From assembly GCF_021462225.1 (NCBI RefSeq), contig NC_061811.1, positions 223,501-287,500 of the forward strand: DNA of 64,000 nt. The letters are read 5' to 3'. A program made the position numbers and the translations under genes. A model generated the notes under the pieces. It ran no database searches, was not told the DNA's origin, and worked only from the letters and a program-made list of their open reading frames with translations. Below are positions 41,875 to 55,022 of the stretch, piece by piece (position 1 is the stretch's first letter; each line of letters starts with the position of its first letter). This DNA is from Girardinichthys multiradiatus. Its lineage: Eukaryota; Chordata; Actinopteri; Cyprinodontiformes; Goodeidae.

Positions 41875-42460
41875 TCAGTCAGATTCAGTTATTTATTCAA
41901 ATTGGTTAAAAAGTTTTTCTATCTAAGGAAACCCAGCAGATTACATCCAGTCAGTGACTTGCAGCATTCACTCCTCCTGGATGAGCATGTAGAGACAGTG
42001 GAGAGTCACTGGTGTTGACTTTGCAGCAATCCCTCATACTGAGCATGCATGTAGCGACAGTGGAGAGGAAACACTCCCTTTTAACAGGAAGAAACCTCCA
42101 GCCGAACCAGAACCAGGTTCAGTGTGAGCGGTCATCTGCCACGACCGACTGGGGGTTTGAGAGAACAGAGCAGAGACACAAAGAGAACAAAGAAGCACTG
42201 ATCCAGGAGTACTTTCTATGGGAAGGAAAAGTAAATGTTAATGGATGTAGCTCCTTTAGTCGTTTCATCTAGAAAGAAAGAACAGATAAACTCTGATCCA
42301 GTTTTCAAGGTTAGAGTCTGAAAGAGAGAACATAGAGTTAGTTACAGTAGAAGCTCAGTCAGTAGCCATGTCTAGGAGAGAGAAAGGGTTAAACACTGAA
42401 AGACAGGGCCATGTGGATCATCGGTAGAAGGTGAGCATTAAGTTGTTGCCAGCAGAAGCT
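41875..42460 (+). repeat. R1 interspersed repeat, copy C
   Basis: It carries the core and the distal part also present in copy A (AGGGCCATGTGGATCATC and GAGCATTAAGTTGTTGCCAG), but lacks the TTCAATTC head. It inserted within the inverted-repeat element. Confidence 0.75.
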
Positions 42461-42474
42461 TGGACTGGGACTGA

Positions 42475-43187
42475 ACAGCTGTGTAGCCTTAAGAAAACCA
42501 CTAATTAGTGAGGCTAACTGGGAAAAAAAGGGTTCTATTTGCTAAGGAGCATAAAGATTGGACTCTGGAGCAATGGAAGAAGGTCATATGGTTGGATGAG
42601 TCCAGATCTACCCTGTTACAGAGTGATGGACACATCAGGGTAAGAAGAGAGGCCGGTGAAGTGATGCCCCCATCATGCCTAGTGCCTACTGCACCAGTCT
42701 GTGGGGGCAGTGCTATGATCTGTGGTTGCTGCAGGTGGTCAGGTCTGGGTTCAGCACAATGAGGTCAGTTGACTACCTGAATCCACTGAATGACCAGGTT
42801 ATTCCATCAATGGATTTTTTCTTCCCTGATGGTACGGGCATATTCCAAGATGACAATGCCGGGATTCATCGGACTCGAATTATGAAAAAGTGGTTCAGGG
42901 AGCATGAGACATCATTTTCACACATGGATTGACCACCAGAGTCCAGACCTTAACCCTATTGAGAATCTTTGGGATGTGCTGGAGAAGGTTTTGACTCTAC
43001 CATCATCAAAGCAAGATCTTGTTGAAAAATGAATGCAACACTGGCTGGAAATAAATCTTGTGGCATTGCAGAAGCTTATCGAAACAAAGCAAGAGGGAAT
43101 GGAGCCATAATCAAAGCTAAAGGTGGTCCAACCAAATATTAGAGGGCTTTTTTTAGTGGCAATGTTTTTTTGGCCAGGCAGTGTAAG
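42475..43187 (+). pseudogene. Tc1-like transposase, catalytic part, with right terminal repeat
   Basis: Catalytic residues are visible in broken frames: D in VIWLDES (42508-42762 frame), D in [11 protein letters not shown] (42675-42932 frame) and the third acidic site in SPDLNPIENLWDVLE (near 42948). A stop follows at about 43029. The DNA-binding domains are absent. The right end GGCCAGGCAGTGTA at 43172-43187 matches Tc1-like terminal repeats; the left end is missing. It abuts R1 copy C. Confidence 0.82.
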
Positions 43188-43227
43188 AGATGTAGACAAA
43201 GATTTAACATATAAATATAGATAGATA

Positions 43228-43343
43228 AAGACAGAGATATAGGGTTAACATTTATATTTAGCATTTCCCAATAAAAGCGAGAAAAATTCACTAAATGTGA
43301 AGCCTTAGCCAGAAATGTAAGAGTGAATTTTTACATTCGGCAC
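43228..43343 (-). repeat. Right inverted repeat
   Basis: Reverse complement partner of 41097-41226. Confidence 0.7.
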
Positions 43344-43344
43344 A

Positions 43345-43455
43345 TGTAAACATGTAAACTCCACATGGAAAGGGCCTGACCAGGATTTGAACACACAATC
43401 TTCTTACTGCAAATCAACAATGCTAATAACAGCACAACCATAGAGCCCTGAGTTA
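43345..43455 (-). repeat. Old tRNA-derived SINE fragment
   Basis: Diverged from the SINE at 61265-61612: AACTCCACATGGAAAGGGCC, then GGATTTGAACACACAATCTTC and TGCTAATAACAGCACAACCA correspond in order. It starts directly at the edge of the inverted-repeat element. Confidence 0.55.
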
Positions 43456-45436
43456 ACACCCTCACAGCCTCCTGACTCACAGTAGTAAGACCAGTTAGGA
43501 TCCAGAAGAAGGAAACAGAAACCCAGCAGGTCAACTGATACATTAACATCGCTGCAGGCAGAGGAGAGGGGTTAGGTTAACCCTAACCCTAAAACAGGTT
43601 TGGAGTATTATTCTAAGACCCACATGTTCAGCATTGTACAAAACATCTTGCTCCATTCTGGTGGTGCTTCTTTGACTTCTGTATCCTTCATAAATCCAGA
43701 ATCCCCTGAGACACAAACCAGTACTAAAAGCAGAGATTGTATTCTGTGAGGATTCGCTCAAAGCTTCTTCTCTCTGCAGAGACCCAGCGCATCTGTCAGA
43801 GCTGAAACTGACTGGACCAGAACAGAAAATGGGAGATGGTTCACAGTAAAAAAATCCCAGCCCTCGTTATGTAACGTCCCAGTCGGGTTTCTGCCAGGTT
43901 TCTGCAGGGAGGAGGACCAGCACAGCTTGCCAAGATGGCCAACATATCAGCCCACACTGTTCTTCTCTCTGAGCTGAAGCCCAGGATTTAAATAACTCTG
44001 CTGCCTCTCATGTCTGTTATTGGCTTATATAAGCAGCACCTCCTGATCTTCTCTTCCCTACTCGTATCTCTTTTTCCCTCTCTGCGTTCGGTTCTAATGA
44101 GAATGAACGAAAAGATGTGACAAAAATCATGTTGGGCTAAAGGTATCTGGTCCCATCCTGCAAACATTTAACCTCTTTATTTTCTGCTTTTTGTTTGGCT
44201 TCCGTTCTGCAGCATCAACAGCATCTTCATCTCCTGGATCAAATCTGCTCTAAATATCTCACCAGCTGCTAACCAGTTTACTTTGGGCCTCAGAGCCGTC
44301 CTCTTTGACAATGGAGACATTTGGATGGGTTTCATCTGCTTAGACAGGATTTAGATAAACCTCTACTGAAAATAAGTCTGTTTCTTTATTTAAGTATAAA
44401 GTTGGCGCAGTGATTTAGTTTATGTCAAGATACTGAGGTGATGACAGTGCTAAAATGACCTGTTTTTATGTTTCAGCTAACTTTTACTGTTTACCATGAC
44501 TGTGAGGACACTGTCTGGAACAATAATTACTCAGTGACAGGTGTCCCAGGATCAAACCAGCTTTTCTACGTGTTTTCAGGATCACAAGATGACATCAAAA
44601 AGTCAAGATGACATCATCAGCGTGGGGCAACTAAACAACCTGCATTATTAGAGGAAGTTGGTATCCCGACCTAATGATACAATGACATTTTTGTTGCAAC
44701 TGAGCAAAGCTTTATTTTCTCCAATGATAAAAACCACAACTTTTTTTGTTAATATGAATAAATTAGCTTTCTACTATGTTGAGATAAAGACATGATTGGT
44801 TTCTTTTAAAATCATTGAAATAATTCAAACCGTGCAGAAAAACAGAAAATAATCTGCTGCCATGGGACTCATGGGTGCTACCATGAAGTTACTTAGACAT
44901 CAGCTTTATTAGAAACACCTCAGTTGGACCTGCTGGCTCACTTTGTTTCTGATTTAGCAGAACCAGCTCTAGATGGTTAGTGTTCCTGATGCAGCTGCAG
45001 GCTGTGTCCATGATGACTGATTTGGATCCATTTATAAGATTCCAGCTTCTTCCGCCACAGGGACTCATCTTCATTATAGAAGCCAGACAAGGAACCTTGA
45101 ATCTTCATGTCCTCCATTTATGCTCCAGTTGTCCTCTCTTCACACATGCAGCACATACAAACAGCGAGCACCCACACAAAGAGCTCACACAATGATGATG
45201 TAAAAGCCAGATGCCACCCACATGCACACTCCCTCACACTGTGCAACAAACCCAGAGACTCAGAGAGGATGCAGCGGTCGCCTGTTGCTGATGGATCCAC
45301 GGACTCTCATTGTTCTCAGCTGTGAGTTTAAACATGTCTGGTCACCAAAAACACAGATGGGTTAGAGTTATTTATCCATCCATCCATCCATACATACATA
45401 TCTTTTCATCATCAGCATGGCAAAACATATATATTT
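43456..45436. other. Stretch without recognised genes
   Basis: No family resemblance in open frames. Short tandem motifs: a TTAGGG-like run near 43570-43590 and CATC repeats at 45378-45400. Confidence 0.4.
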
Positions 45437-46680
45437 TTGCAGAACTACATTTTAGTCGGGACTCGTCGGAGAGCGCCTGGTGGCCGGGTTGCTCCTCACG
45501 GGACCCGGCCGGGCCAAGCCCGAACGAGAAACGCGAGGCCATCCCCCAGTGGGCCCACCACCTGCAGGGGGAACCGTGAGGGACTGGTGCAAAGAGGATT
45601 GGGTGGCGGACGAAGGTGGAGACCTCAGCGGCCCGATCCCCGGATGCTTAGGCTGGCTCTAGGGACGTGGAATGTCACCTCGCTGGGGGGGAAGGAGCCT
45701 GAGCTTGTGCGGGAGGTCGAGAGATATCGACTAGAAATAGTCGGGCTCGCCTCCACGCACAGCGTGGGCTCTGGAACCCATCTCCTCAAGAGGGGTTGGA
45801 CTCTCTTCTACTCTGGAGTGGCCCACGGGGAGAGGCGGCAGGCTGGTGTGGGTTTGATTGTTGCCCCCCAGCTCAGCCGTCTCGTGTTGGGGTTTACCCG
45901 GAGTTGGACTATTTCATCGCCCGGGCTGAAGTCACCGAGGTGGTTAAAAAGCTCCGCGGTGGCAGGGCTTCGGGGTTGTATGAGATCCGCTCTGAGTACC
46001 TCAAATCTCTGGATGTTGTGGGGCTGTCATGGTTGACACGCCTCTTCAACATTGCATGGCGGTCGGGGACAGTGCCTCTGGACTGGCAGACTGGGGGTGT
46101 GTTCCAACTACAGGGGATCACAGTCCTCAGCCTCCCTGGAAAGGCCTACTCCAGGGTATTGGAGAGGACAGTCCGGCCGATAGTCTAACCTCGGCATCAG
46201 GAGGAGCAGTGTGGTTTTCGTCACGGCCGTGGAACACTGGACCAGCTCTATACCCTCTACAGGGTGCTCGAGGGTTCATGGGAGTTTGCCCAACCGGTTC
46301 ACATGTGTTTTGTGGACCTGGAGAAGGCATTCGACTGTGTCCCTCGTGATGCCCTGTGGGGGGTGCTCCAGGAGTATGGAATCGGGGGCCCTTTACTAGG
46401 GGCCATCCGGTCTCTGTACGAGATGAGCAGGAGTTTGGTTCGCAGTCGGACCTGTTCCCGGTTCATGTTGGACTCCAGCAGGGCTGCCCTTTGTCACCGG
46501 TCCTGTTCATAACTTTTATGGACAGGATTTCTAGACGCAGCCAAGGGCCGGAGGGGGTTTGGTTTGGGGACCAGTGGATTTCGTCTCTTCTTTTTCGTCT
46601 CTGCTGAATCTGCTGCCCCCGCGACCCGGTCCCGGATAAACGGAAGACGACAAGTACGAGTACGAGTACATTTTAATGTT
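45437..46680 (+). pseudogene. Internally deleted LINE (endonuclease start, RT middle, 3' tail)
   Basis: The endonuclease start is at 45650-45900 (LALGTWNVTSLGGKEPELVRE; RLEIVGL). At about 45900 the sequence jumps into the RT N-terminal region (ELDYFIARAEVTEVVKKL; WRSGTVPLDWQ). RT continues with a stop at 46187, then HMCFVDLEKAFDCVPRD (motif A) and a motif B region (SPVLFITFMDRISRRSQ) across two frames. Near 46590 it jumps to a 3' tail with GAGTAC repeats. This is a different LINE family from copies A-C. Confidence 0.8.
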
Positions 46681-47529
46681 TGATTGTTTTTTGAATTTCC
46701 ATCCAAAATTACAATTTGAATTTACAGACAATTCTTCTGTGATCATTATTCAGATGTCTTAATATTTTTCACCTTCAGCCAAATAAAGTAAATATCAACA
46801 AGCACTTTATGACTGACTTATGATTACTTATTATATTATTTTAGGAAAATTGAGCATGTTGTTTGCTTTTTTAGCAAATAAACAGTTTCATAACTACTGC
46901 AAATTATCAGACCCCAGCTGTCATTTGGATTTCTTCTCTTCTGTTGTTGAAAAATGACACAGAGTTGAGTGTAAAGTTTGTACAGATTGGTTCAGGGATG
47001 GTGGTAACTAGGTGATCTGGCCCAGTAAACCAGCAGAGTCCCTGCGGCGGATCAGGAACTGGCACATAGATGAAGTGTTCATCATGGCAGCCTCTCTCTT
47101 TCTCTCTGGCCTTATTCAAAGTGCTCTAATTAATCAGCCTTAAATAGACGGACAAACCTACATTACAGCCACAGTGCCTCATGGACCATGTACTATTTAA
47201 CACCCAGATGGCACCGCGGGGTGTTTTTCTGTGTGTGTTGGTAACGTTATAAGCTCCAGTGTAGCTCCAGTGTCTTTTAGTGATGCAGACCTTTCTGGTT
47301 TTGTTGAGATGTTTGGAAAACATTCAAAGACAAAAAGTAAAATGCATAAAAAACTAAATCAAAAGTTGAATTTCAATTCTCAACTTAGTCACCATAAGGT
47401 CCAATTAGCCTCTGATTAATAATAATTCATAAATCCTGTCAACTTTAATCGTGAATATATATCCGTCTTTCTATTGACTGCATATCCATGCTGATTCTTT
47501 GGGTGAGTGAAGGGGGACAACCTGGACAA
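46681..47529. other. Stretch without recognised features
   Basis: No coding resemblance. Confidence 0.4.

Positions 47530-47577
<48 letters not shown>
47530..47577. repeat. CA microsatellite
   Basis: 24 uninterrupted CA units. Confidence 0.97.
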
Positions 47578-47581
<4 letters not shown>

Positions 47582-47652
47582 AAGGGAAATGTAGTCGCCA
47601 GTTAATCTGACCTGAACTTGCAGAGAAAATGCAAACTCAAGCAGAAAGACAG

Positions 47653-47822
<170 letters not shown>

Positions 47823-48966
47823 CTTAGCCTTTAGCTTAACACCAGCTGTACAACGTCTGTACCTCTTCTTCAGTTCTGCTAGATGTGATGTTGTAATCCA
47901 ATTTGCGCAGATGTCTTCAGAGCCAGCAGCTCATCTTTTGAATCAACAAGAGAGCTGGCTCCTATTTGAACGCTGAGGTGAACAGTGTACATGAGATAAA
48001 TTGGGTAGAAATAAGTTGAAAATGACTTGGTACTGTAGGAATACTAGAAAAACTCATCCGTCTCCACAGTGCCCCCCTTGCTAACGTTAATATGTGCAGC
48101 TAATTTCTGAGATTGTTTGGACTCATTAAAATAGCACCAGTACAGTAGTAGCCTACTGGGGCATAGTATTAGGTGGTAGTGTAAAGAAGTTGTACAATGC
48201 ATCAAAATGTACGTTGCCTGAACCAACCACACTGGAAAACCCTAACATGCCAACAGACGTCCGAGACGTCAAGTTGAATTTAGGCTTACCACAGTGGAGC
48301 TCACAGACAAGTTGTCGATTTTTCAAATTAAAAGCTTGTTGCCGGTTGTGCTTGTCAGTATTTGGAGAAATTCTGACCTTGCAGATAATAACAGTCGTGT
48401 TTTTGTTTGTAGGTCACTGGCATATTTTTTATCTTGTTAGAAGTAAACTGGTTGTGTATTTTACCGATCACACCAAGTAGTTCCCTACATTAACATATGA
48501 AATGTCAAGTGTAGCCTAAGCACTCATAATTTAAGCTGCATTTGCTCTCAAGCTACCAGTATGGGTTTGACCACCAGATCTTCCCGTAATGACTTTTTAA
48601 TGTCCCCTTTTTAATGTCTCTCCAATATTTCTGCATGTGTTGCCATGGTTACACACACATTGTCCTCCCGGATGGTCACGGGTACTTTTTGTGATGTCAT
48701 TGCAAACACCTCAATTAAAACTAAAGTTCTCAAGTATACATTATAAATATGTTAAACAGTTGTTTACATGGGAAATTACAACCTAAAAAGCAAAATGGTG
48801 GCATGCTAATTGAGGCGTTCTCTTATTGACTTTCAGTCCTGATAGATTTTGAAGCATTTCAAAATCTGATAAGAGAACTGAATTTAAAAACACTGTCTTC
48901 AGCTGTTTAGGAAAAAATTGTGAAGAGGAATTTTACATTACAACTTAGCGAACCACATTTCAGGTG
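47823..48966. other. Stretch without recognised features
   Basis: No coding resemblance. Its last five bases (AGGTG) are the left target duplication of the LTR element. Confidence 0.4.
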
Positions 48967-49535
48967 TGTCATGATTTGTGGGTGTTTTTGGGTTCTTCTT
49001 CTTCTTATTATTATTATTATTATAATTGATAGGTTTTGAATCATGATTCTGTTATTTTCCTGGTCATGCTTTAGTTTTTGTCTTCAAGTTCAGGTTTTGT
49101 CAAGTTAGGTTTTTTTGGATCTGGTTATGCTTTAGTTTCATGGTTTACTAGTTGTGTTTCTATTAGTTTGTATTCAAGAGTCTCTGTTTTGCTCCAGCCA
49201 CGTTTTGTTCTCTCCTATCTGTCAATTAACTTTATTCGGTTCACCTGCACCTAACATTCGGTCTCCTCGTTTCAGCTGGTTCTTATTCCATAAATACACC
49301 TCTGTTCTCTTCATTCCTCGCGGAAACATTTTGGATCACCATCTCTGCTCATGTCTTGTCCCTTTGATTGTGCCAAGCCTGTCTTGCTAGCCTGTCCATG
49401 TCTGTTTTTGCCTTTACCGTCTGTAGTAAGTTTTGTTAATTAAATCATTTCACTAAGCCTTTTTCAGGCTTCCACGTTTTAAAGCGGATATAGTGCATGA
49501 CACCTTCCGGTGGCTATACCTTTAGCAATAGACGG

Positions 49536-51911
49536 ATGAAAATGGCTCAGTCTCGGCGCGGTTGTTTTTGTTCTGTTCCTGGTTGCTCTTGTGGGGCAAG
49601 AAAACAACCATACCTCTCTTACCACGCTTTTCCGATGGAACCGAACCAAAGGAGGCAGTGGATCCAAGTGGTTAGAAGGGATGAAGGTCCAGCTTTCTGC
49701 ATAAAGGCAGGGAGCACTTTTGTATGCAGCCGGCACTTTGCCCAGGAGGATTTTGTCAGTGGATCCACTATCAGCCTCCTTAAAAGTGGAGCTGTTCCAT
49801 TTTTCTTTCCCTGGAATAACTTTGTCATACCACCTAAGAGGGAGTCTGCCTTTGAGAAGGCTGAGAAATGGCAGCTTGCCCACTCACAGCAAGCTAGCCA
49901 GGCTGAAGCTGCTACTGCGGACCACGATTATGTAGCACATCCACCCATAGGTACATATCAAATATGGTAAAATGTATACATTTGTCAAATATGACTATTA
50001 CTACAATTGTAGGACATTACCATAGATGTGATCAGTGTGTAGTAATGCAATCTAGTGGAGAGAGTAAATAAATGACGGCTACTTGTATACATGGACTTAC
50101 ACTCACAAAATCAATTGATCCACATGTAAATAATGTCACAGTAGCTCAATAAATAAAACAATATTGCTAACCAATGAAAATGCAATTGAACAAGACAAAT
50201 GTTATAATAGTAACATTTGAAAAATAGTGTCAATATTATATATGTAAAAACAAATACCAATACCTGACCATTTTAATGACAGTGTCTGTGTGAGTTATTA
50301 TTTTATGGTTAGACCTTATTCATAGACTAATGCATTTTAGGCTATAATCTTATTTTGTGGTTTTACAGGTGCACTTGATGAAGCGCTTGAATATATTAAG
50401 GAGTTGGAAGCCAGGCTAGAGAAAGTGGATTTGTCTCCCACACTTTTTAGTCGCTACTGTGCCTCTGATGACCAGATCCGGTTCTACACCAAATTCCCAT
50501 CAGTGTTTTTCGGATCTACTGGGAGTCAATTGCACCATCTGCGTCCCGTCTTGTGTACTGGACCAGAGCACGGAAAATTGGAAATGAAACATTTGCTGAA
50601 CCCAGGCTTGCCCAGGTATGCCTTTGATTGATGAGTTTTCAATGTACTCATTCAGGGTTGCAGTGGGCATGAAGGAGCAGCTTATTTCTAGGTGAAACGA
50701 CTACAGGAGCTACATCTATTAACATTTACTTTTCCTTCCCATAGAAAGTACTCCTGGATCAGTGCTTCTTTGTTCTCTTTGTGTCTCTGCTCTGTTCTCT
50801 CAGACCCCCAGTGGGTCATGGCAGATGGCCGCTCACACTGAGCCTGGTTCTGGTTCTGCTGGAGGTTTCTTCCTGTTAAAAGGGAGTTTTTCCTCTCCAC
50901 TGTCGCTACATGTATGCTCAGTATGAGGGATTGCTGCAAAGTCAACGCCAGTGACTGTCCACTGTCTCTACATGCTCATCCAGGAGGAGTGAATGCTGCA
51001 AGTCACTGACTGGATGCAATCTGCTGGGTTTCCTTAGATAGAAAAATCTTTTTATCCAATTTGAGTAAATAACTGAATCTGACTGAACTGTTCAATGGTT
51101 ACGATTAATTGGAATGTATGAACCTGACTGTTGTGAAGAACCTTGAGACGACATGTGTTGTGAATTGGAGCTATATAAATAAATTGAATTGAAAATTTTA
51201 TTGAATTGCTGACATGTTTCAAGTGAGCATTGCTACTGTCAGTCGAGTGACCATCACCTGGGCCAACTACCTTTTTATTGTATTCTCTTCCATCAACATC
51301 TGGATTAGCCGTGAGAAGGTAAAAGCCAGTATGCCTCGGAGATTCCTGAAGTTCTCTCCAAATGTACATGTCATCTTGGACGGCACAGAAGTTGCACTGG
51401 AGACCCCATCATCCCTCACATTACAGTCCGAAACGTTCTCTGCCTACCAGAACCGCACCGCTCTGAAAGGGCTCATCAGAGTTGCTGTTGAGTTGGGTTG
51501 ATGACATTTGTTTCAGCGTTGTACGCAGGCTGCATCTCTGACAAAGAAATCACTAAGGTCAGTGGAGTCCTTCCTCTGCTTGAGCCGGCGGATGAAGTCA
51601 TGGCAGATAAAGTCTTCCTCATTCAAGACCTCCTTGATGAAGTTGGAGCCAAACTGATAATTCCACCATTTAAGCATCCTGGCCAGTTTAGTGAGAAAGA
51701 GACAGAGCAGACCCAAGCCATTGCTCGGCTGCGGATCATTGTGGAGCGAGCTATCGCTAGAGTCAAGCGCTACCACATCTGGGACGCTCCTGTGCCACTC
51801 ACTTTAATAGAAACTGTCAATCAGACCTGGTTCAACTGTTGTTTTTTGGCAAATTATCAGAAGACTAAATCATTCATGCATGTAAATTGTTGTAGTGAAA
51901 TTAATTATTGA
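49536..51911 (+). pseudogene. THAP-domain DDE transposase (PIF/Harbinger-ISL2EU class)
   Basis: Exon 1 (to 49950) holds a THAP zinc finger: CSVPGCSCG, a conserved Pro (FPMEPNQRRQW), Cys-x-x-His at CSRHF, and a terminal FFFPW motif. GT-AG signals fit an intron 49951-50368 and exon 2 at 50369-50615 (a helical LDEALEYIKELEARLEK start). R1 copy D then intervenes, and the segment usually leading to the next helix-turn-helix seems lost. The DDE domain is in two frames: D in NVHVILDGTEV (51214-51501), and D in MADKVFLIQD plus E in RIIVERAIARVKRYH (51498-51911). Inactive. Confidence 0.82.
50685..51195 (-). repeat. R1 interspersed repeat, copy D (inside the transposase gene)
   Basis: Same orientation as copy A. 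It shares the full core and the tail TATATAAATAAATTGAATTG at its right end. Confidence 0.75.
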
Positions 51912-52061
51912 AATGTTTTAAATTCTTTTAAACATTTAAAAATAAAACTTGAGCAGAATATTGTACTATTTTCATTTCATTTGTGGATCGACTGAGTTGA
52001 AATGTAAGAGAAACAACTCAAATTTACAAGATATTTACAATCAATTTACAAGATATTTACA

Positions 52062-55022
52062 CTATTTACAGAGATTCAAACAACTTGAGGCTGAATATTT
52101 AAAATGCGAAGGAACAAAAGAAAGATTTATACATTTTATGATTCTTTCTGCATTGAAATAAACATCAATGAAGGTGTTGAAGTAAAACATGTCCAGTTTT
52201 GATTTAATCTGATCAATGAAAGATTCATCACGCCACACCCACTCAACAGTCATTGTTGTAAGTGTGTCGGTGACAAAGTGGCACCGTTCTAATCCAGTGA
52301 TTGCCAGCTGACCCTGAACCTGCCAGTAGGGTGCGTTTGAACGCCTCAGACTTGCGTGGCCATCCTGAAGCTTGAGGTGAGCAACCTGAGACACATCATT
52401 TTTTGTACTGCTTTTTACCTCAACCAGTCCAAATGGGGGTGATTCTGATGGGTCATACACCCTGCCATCTGGACCTACCCCAAGATATGATGTCTCGGGG
52501 CGAATGATTAATCCCACAGGGAACACGTTGACCCGTAACAGCACCTCTGACTCCATCTGCAGACCACGCTTCATGGCAGCAGTTTGTTTAGTGGACCCCC
52601 TAATCATCCGAGCTGCCGCTGCTGTGGCAGCCGACTCCTCCTGTGCTCTTCCTCTGCAAGCATCACGGAAACGGCTAGCTGTAAGCCTTGGTTGTCCAAG
52701 CTGTACCCATGCAGGACATTTGGACTGCTCCCTGGTTCTGGCCTCTATTTCATAAGACATTCCCAGTGACACTTGCAGAGACTGAAGATGCATAAGTTGA
52801 CTGAGTGTGGCCACAAAACACATGTTGGGAAGACTGTGCAGCATCAAAGGAAGAGCAGGGAAGTCTGGAGCCATGTGATGCAACAAGATGCTACTGCAAG
52901 ACTTCTGAGGCGGGCACTGGTAAGACATTGGTGAGCCCTTTGGCACAGGCCCACATTTGGATGGTACCAGCTCCAAAGTTGAGAGACCATCTAAAACGAG
53001 AGCTATGAGTGGCTGGGACTCCAGCTGGCGTAGTTTTTCTCCCGATGCCACAATGTCAGGATCAGGAAGTGGTCCTACAAACACATGAATGACATCATCA
53101 CAATACGTTATGACGAAGGAAACATTACTAGCATGAAAACATTAACAACCCAAAAATGATCCCGGTGTAAGCTCTGTAGAGTGTGGACTGAAGGCATCTT
53201 TTCCCCACAGTTTTGGGCTTTCGTACCACCACCTCGCTGGCAGGATCAGGATGGATCCCCTTACAAGAAATAAACAGAAAAATATGTCAAATACACTAAA
53301 AAATAAATAAATACAGGGGCAGGTGAGACATTTGGTAGGACATGGAGGGACAGATTTGTGACAGTAAAGATTTTTACTTAACTTCCAAATAGTAACAATT
53401 AATAGAGGTTGAACCTGCATTTTGTAATTATCTACAGAAACAAAAAACTCCAAACAAGTTAGGAGATAAAATATATATTTGACACAAGTATCACTGAGAT
53501 TACAACAAATGTCACATGGCACTGTGAGGGTGCTGGAAAACATCTCCCTCACTGAGGTGAAGCACACACGGACACTAACAGGAAGTTTGTTTTGTTATGC
53601 TTTTATTTTGAAGACTAACTTCTTTTTGTTTGAGGGTAACTTCCTGAGGGGTAGATTCATGGCGTCCACACATGATGGAAGCCTAATGACTTCACCTGGA
53701 GGGAATTACCTGATCATCCATCTCAGACCACTGGGTGAAGCTGAGGGTTAAAGTGGACTGAAACTTTTGTCTGATATTGTTATTGTGGTTATGAGAATGT
53801 CATATAATAAATGACATTACAACAGAAAAAAAAGTGTTCAATGAAATAGTTTTTTACCTGTGTTCGTGGTCTGTGCCATCTTTGTAAATGACTTGTGCAA
53901 ACCAGTGCAGGAGGAGCAGCTGGAGCTGGGAGTAGTGGGCAGTCTGGTAAAGAAGTGCAACTACATGGTTGTAAAATCCTTTTCCAGCTGCACAACTACA
54001 GGAATGAGCAACAACTCAGCCTTTTCAACACCCAGTGAGATCTAAAACAGATCCCTGTTTTTAGCACATATATACAAATAATGACTTGTTATAACATGTT
54101 TAGCTTTAATCACGTAATAGTATTTGAATATGAGCTGCAACAGCAGCAGAAGAGAAATAGTAACCACTGAACAAGAAGATATTATTGTTAACTCTAAGTC
54201 GTACAGAAGTTGTCAATTGTAGGTGAAAGTTTTCCAGGTGTCATAAATGGACAGGAACTCGAACAAATGAACATGAGCCAAGCGGCTGTCTGACTGTTTC
54301 AAACCTGCAGTCTGTGGGGTTCCTCATGTTTCTTCATGGACCTGAAGCTTCTAGCTCTGACCACTACCTGTCCCTCCACGATATTTGATACTACAGGCAT
54401 GAAGAAGCAAAGCACAATTTGAACATCTATGATGTATTAACTAACATCTTGCACGTTTTTGTTCACAAATTGTAAAGGCAAACATATCAGAATGTTAAAA
54501 TATCATTTGAAGGTTTATACCATGTCTATCAAATATTCCAAATAATTTAGTGCACTGCTTTACTTGCACAATGATCACCTGCACTGTTGTATTGCTCTTG
54601 CATCTTATACTGCTCTATATTTACTCTCACTCACTTAAAACTGTGCACATATATTTATATTATATTGTAGATATGTTTGTACTGTTTAATTTGTATTGTA
54701 TTGCACCGACTACGCCAAAACAAATTCCTTGTATGTCCAAAAACGTACTTGGCAATAAAGCTTTTCTGATTCTGATTCTGATTCTGATTCTGATTAGGCT
54801 TCTTTATCATGACGTTTCTGTACTTCATATGTTGTAGCTAGCGGTTAGTTTGCTAAGCTCTGTCTTTTCTTACCTTGATAGCTGTGGATATATTCTTCAT
54901 GGAGGAACTTACACCCCTTGTCCAGTTTATTTGTTCACGAATTTGCCACTGCGATTGTCTCCGCATCAGCGAATGAAAAGGCTGGCAAATTCAGCAACTT
55001 TGTTGAGAAAATAAGAGCCATT
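52062..55022 (-). pseudogene. SWIM zinc finger-YqaJ nuclease gene of the ISL2EU element
   Basis: Minus-strand, multi-exon. Exon 1 starts at ATG 55022 and ends before GTAAGA near 54880 (FLHEEYIHSYQ); it contains one TGA near 54938. A SWIM exon lies at about 54040-53861 (CSCAAGKGFYNHVVALLYQ) with a frameshift just before the first Cys. A short exon sits near 53262-53150 (EVVVRKPKTVGKR). The last exon, from about 53074, has the YqaJ PD-(D/E)xK nuclease with ESEVL, GVGPDGRV, GLVEVKSS and YWQVQGQLAITG; it ends at 52062. YqaJ proteins are lambda-exonuclease relatives; a role in transposon end processing is an inference. Confidence 0.78.
54552..54795 (+). repeat. LINE 3' tail inserted in the YqaJ gene
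   Basis: Plus-orientation copy of the family A 3' UTR, ending GATTCTGATTCTGATTCTG. It is 5'-truncated and lies between exon 1 and the SWIM exon. Confidence 0.85.

Larger units (their letters stand above)
41097..43343. mobile_element. Element bounded by about 130-bp inverted repeats, containing R1 and Tc1
   Basis: The left repeat starts GTGCCAAATGTAAAAAC (41097) and the right one ends with its inverse (TTTTTACATTCGGCAC, ending 43343). They share the core TTTAGTGAATTTTTCTCGC and GGGAAATGCTAAATATAAAT. Between them lie a tandem array, an R1 copy and a Tc1 remnant. No transposase of its own is seen. It looks like a nonautonomous DNA transposon or foldback element with later insertions. No target duplication was convincing. 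Confidence 0.6.

Noticed and set aside
43560..43595. Interstitial telomeric repeat (CCCTAA-like)
   Set aside because: Only two imperfect units; too short to call.
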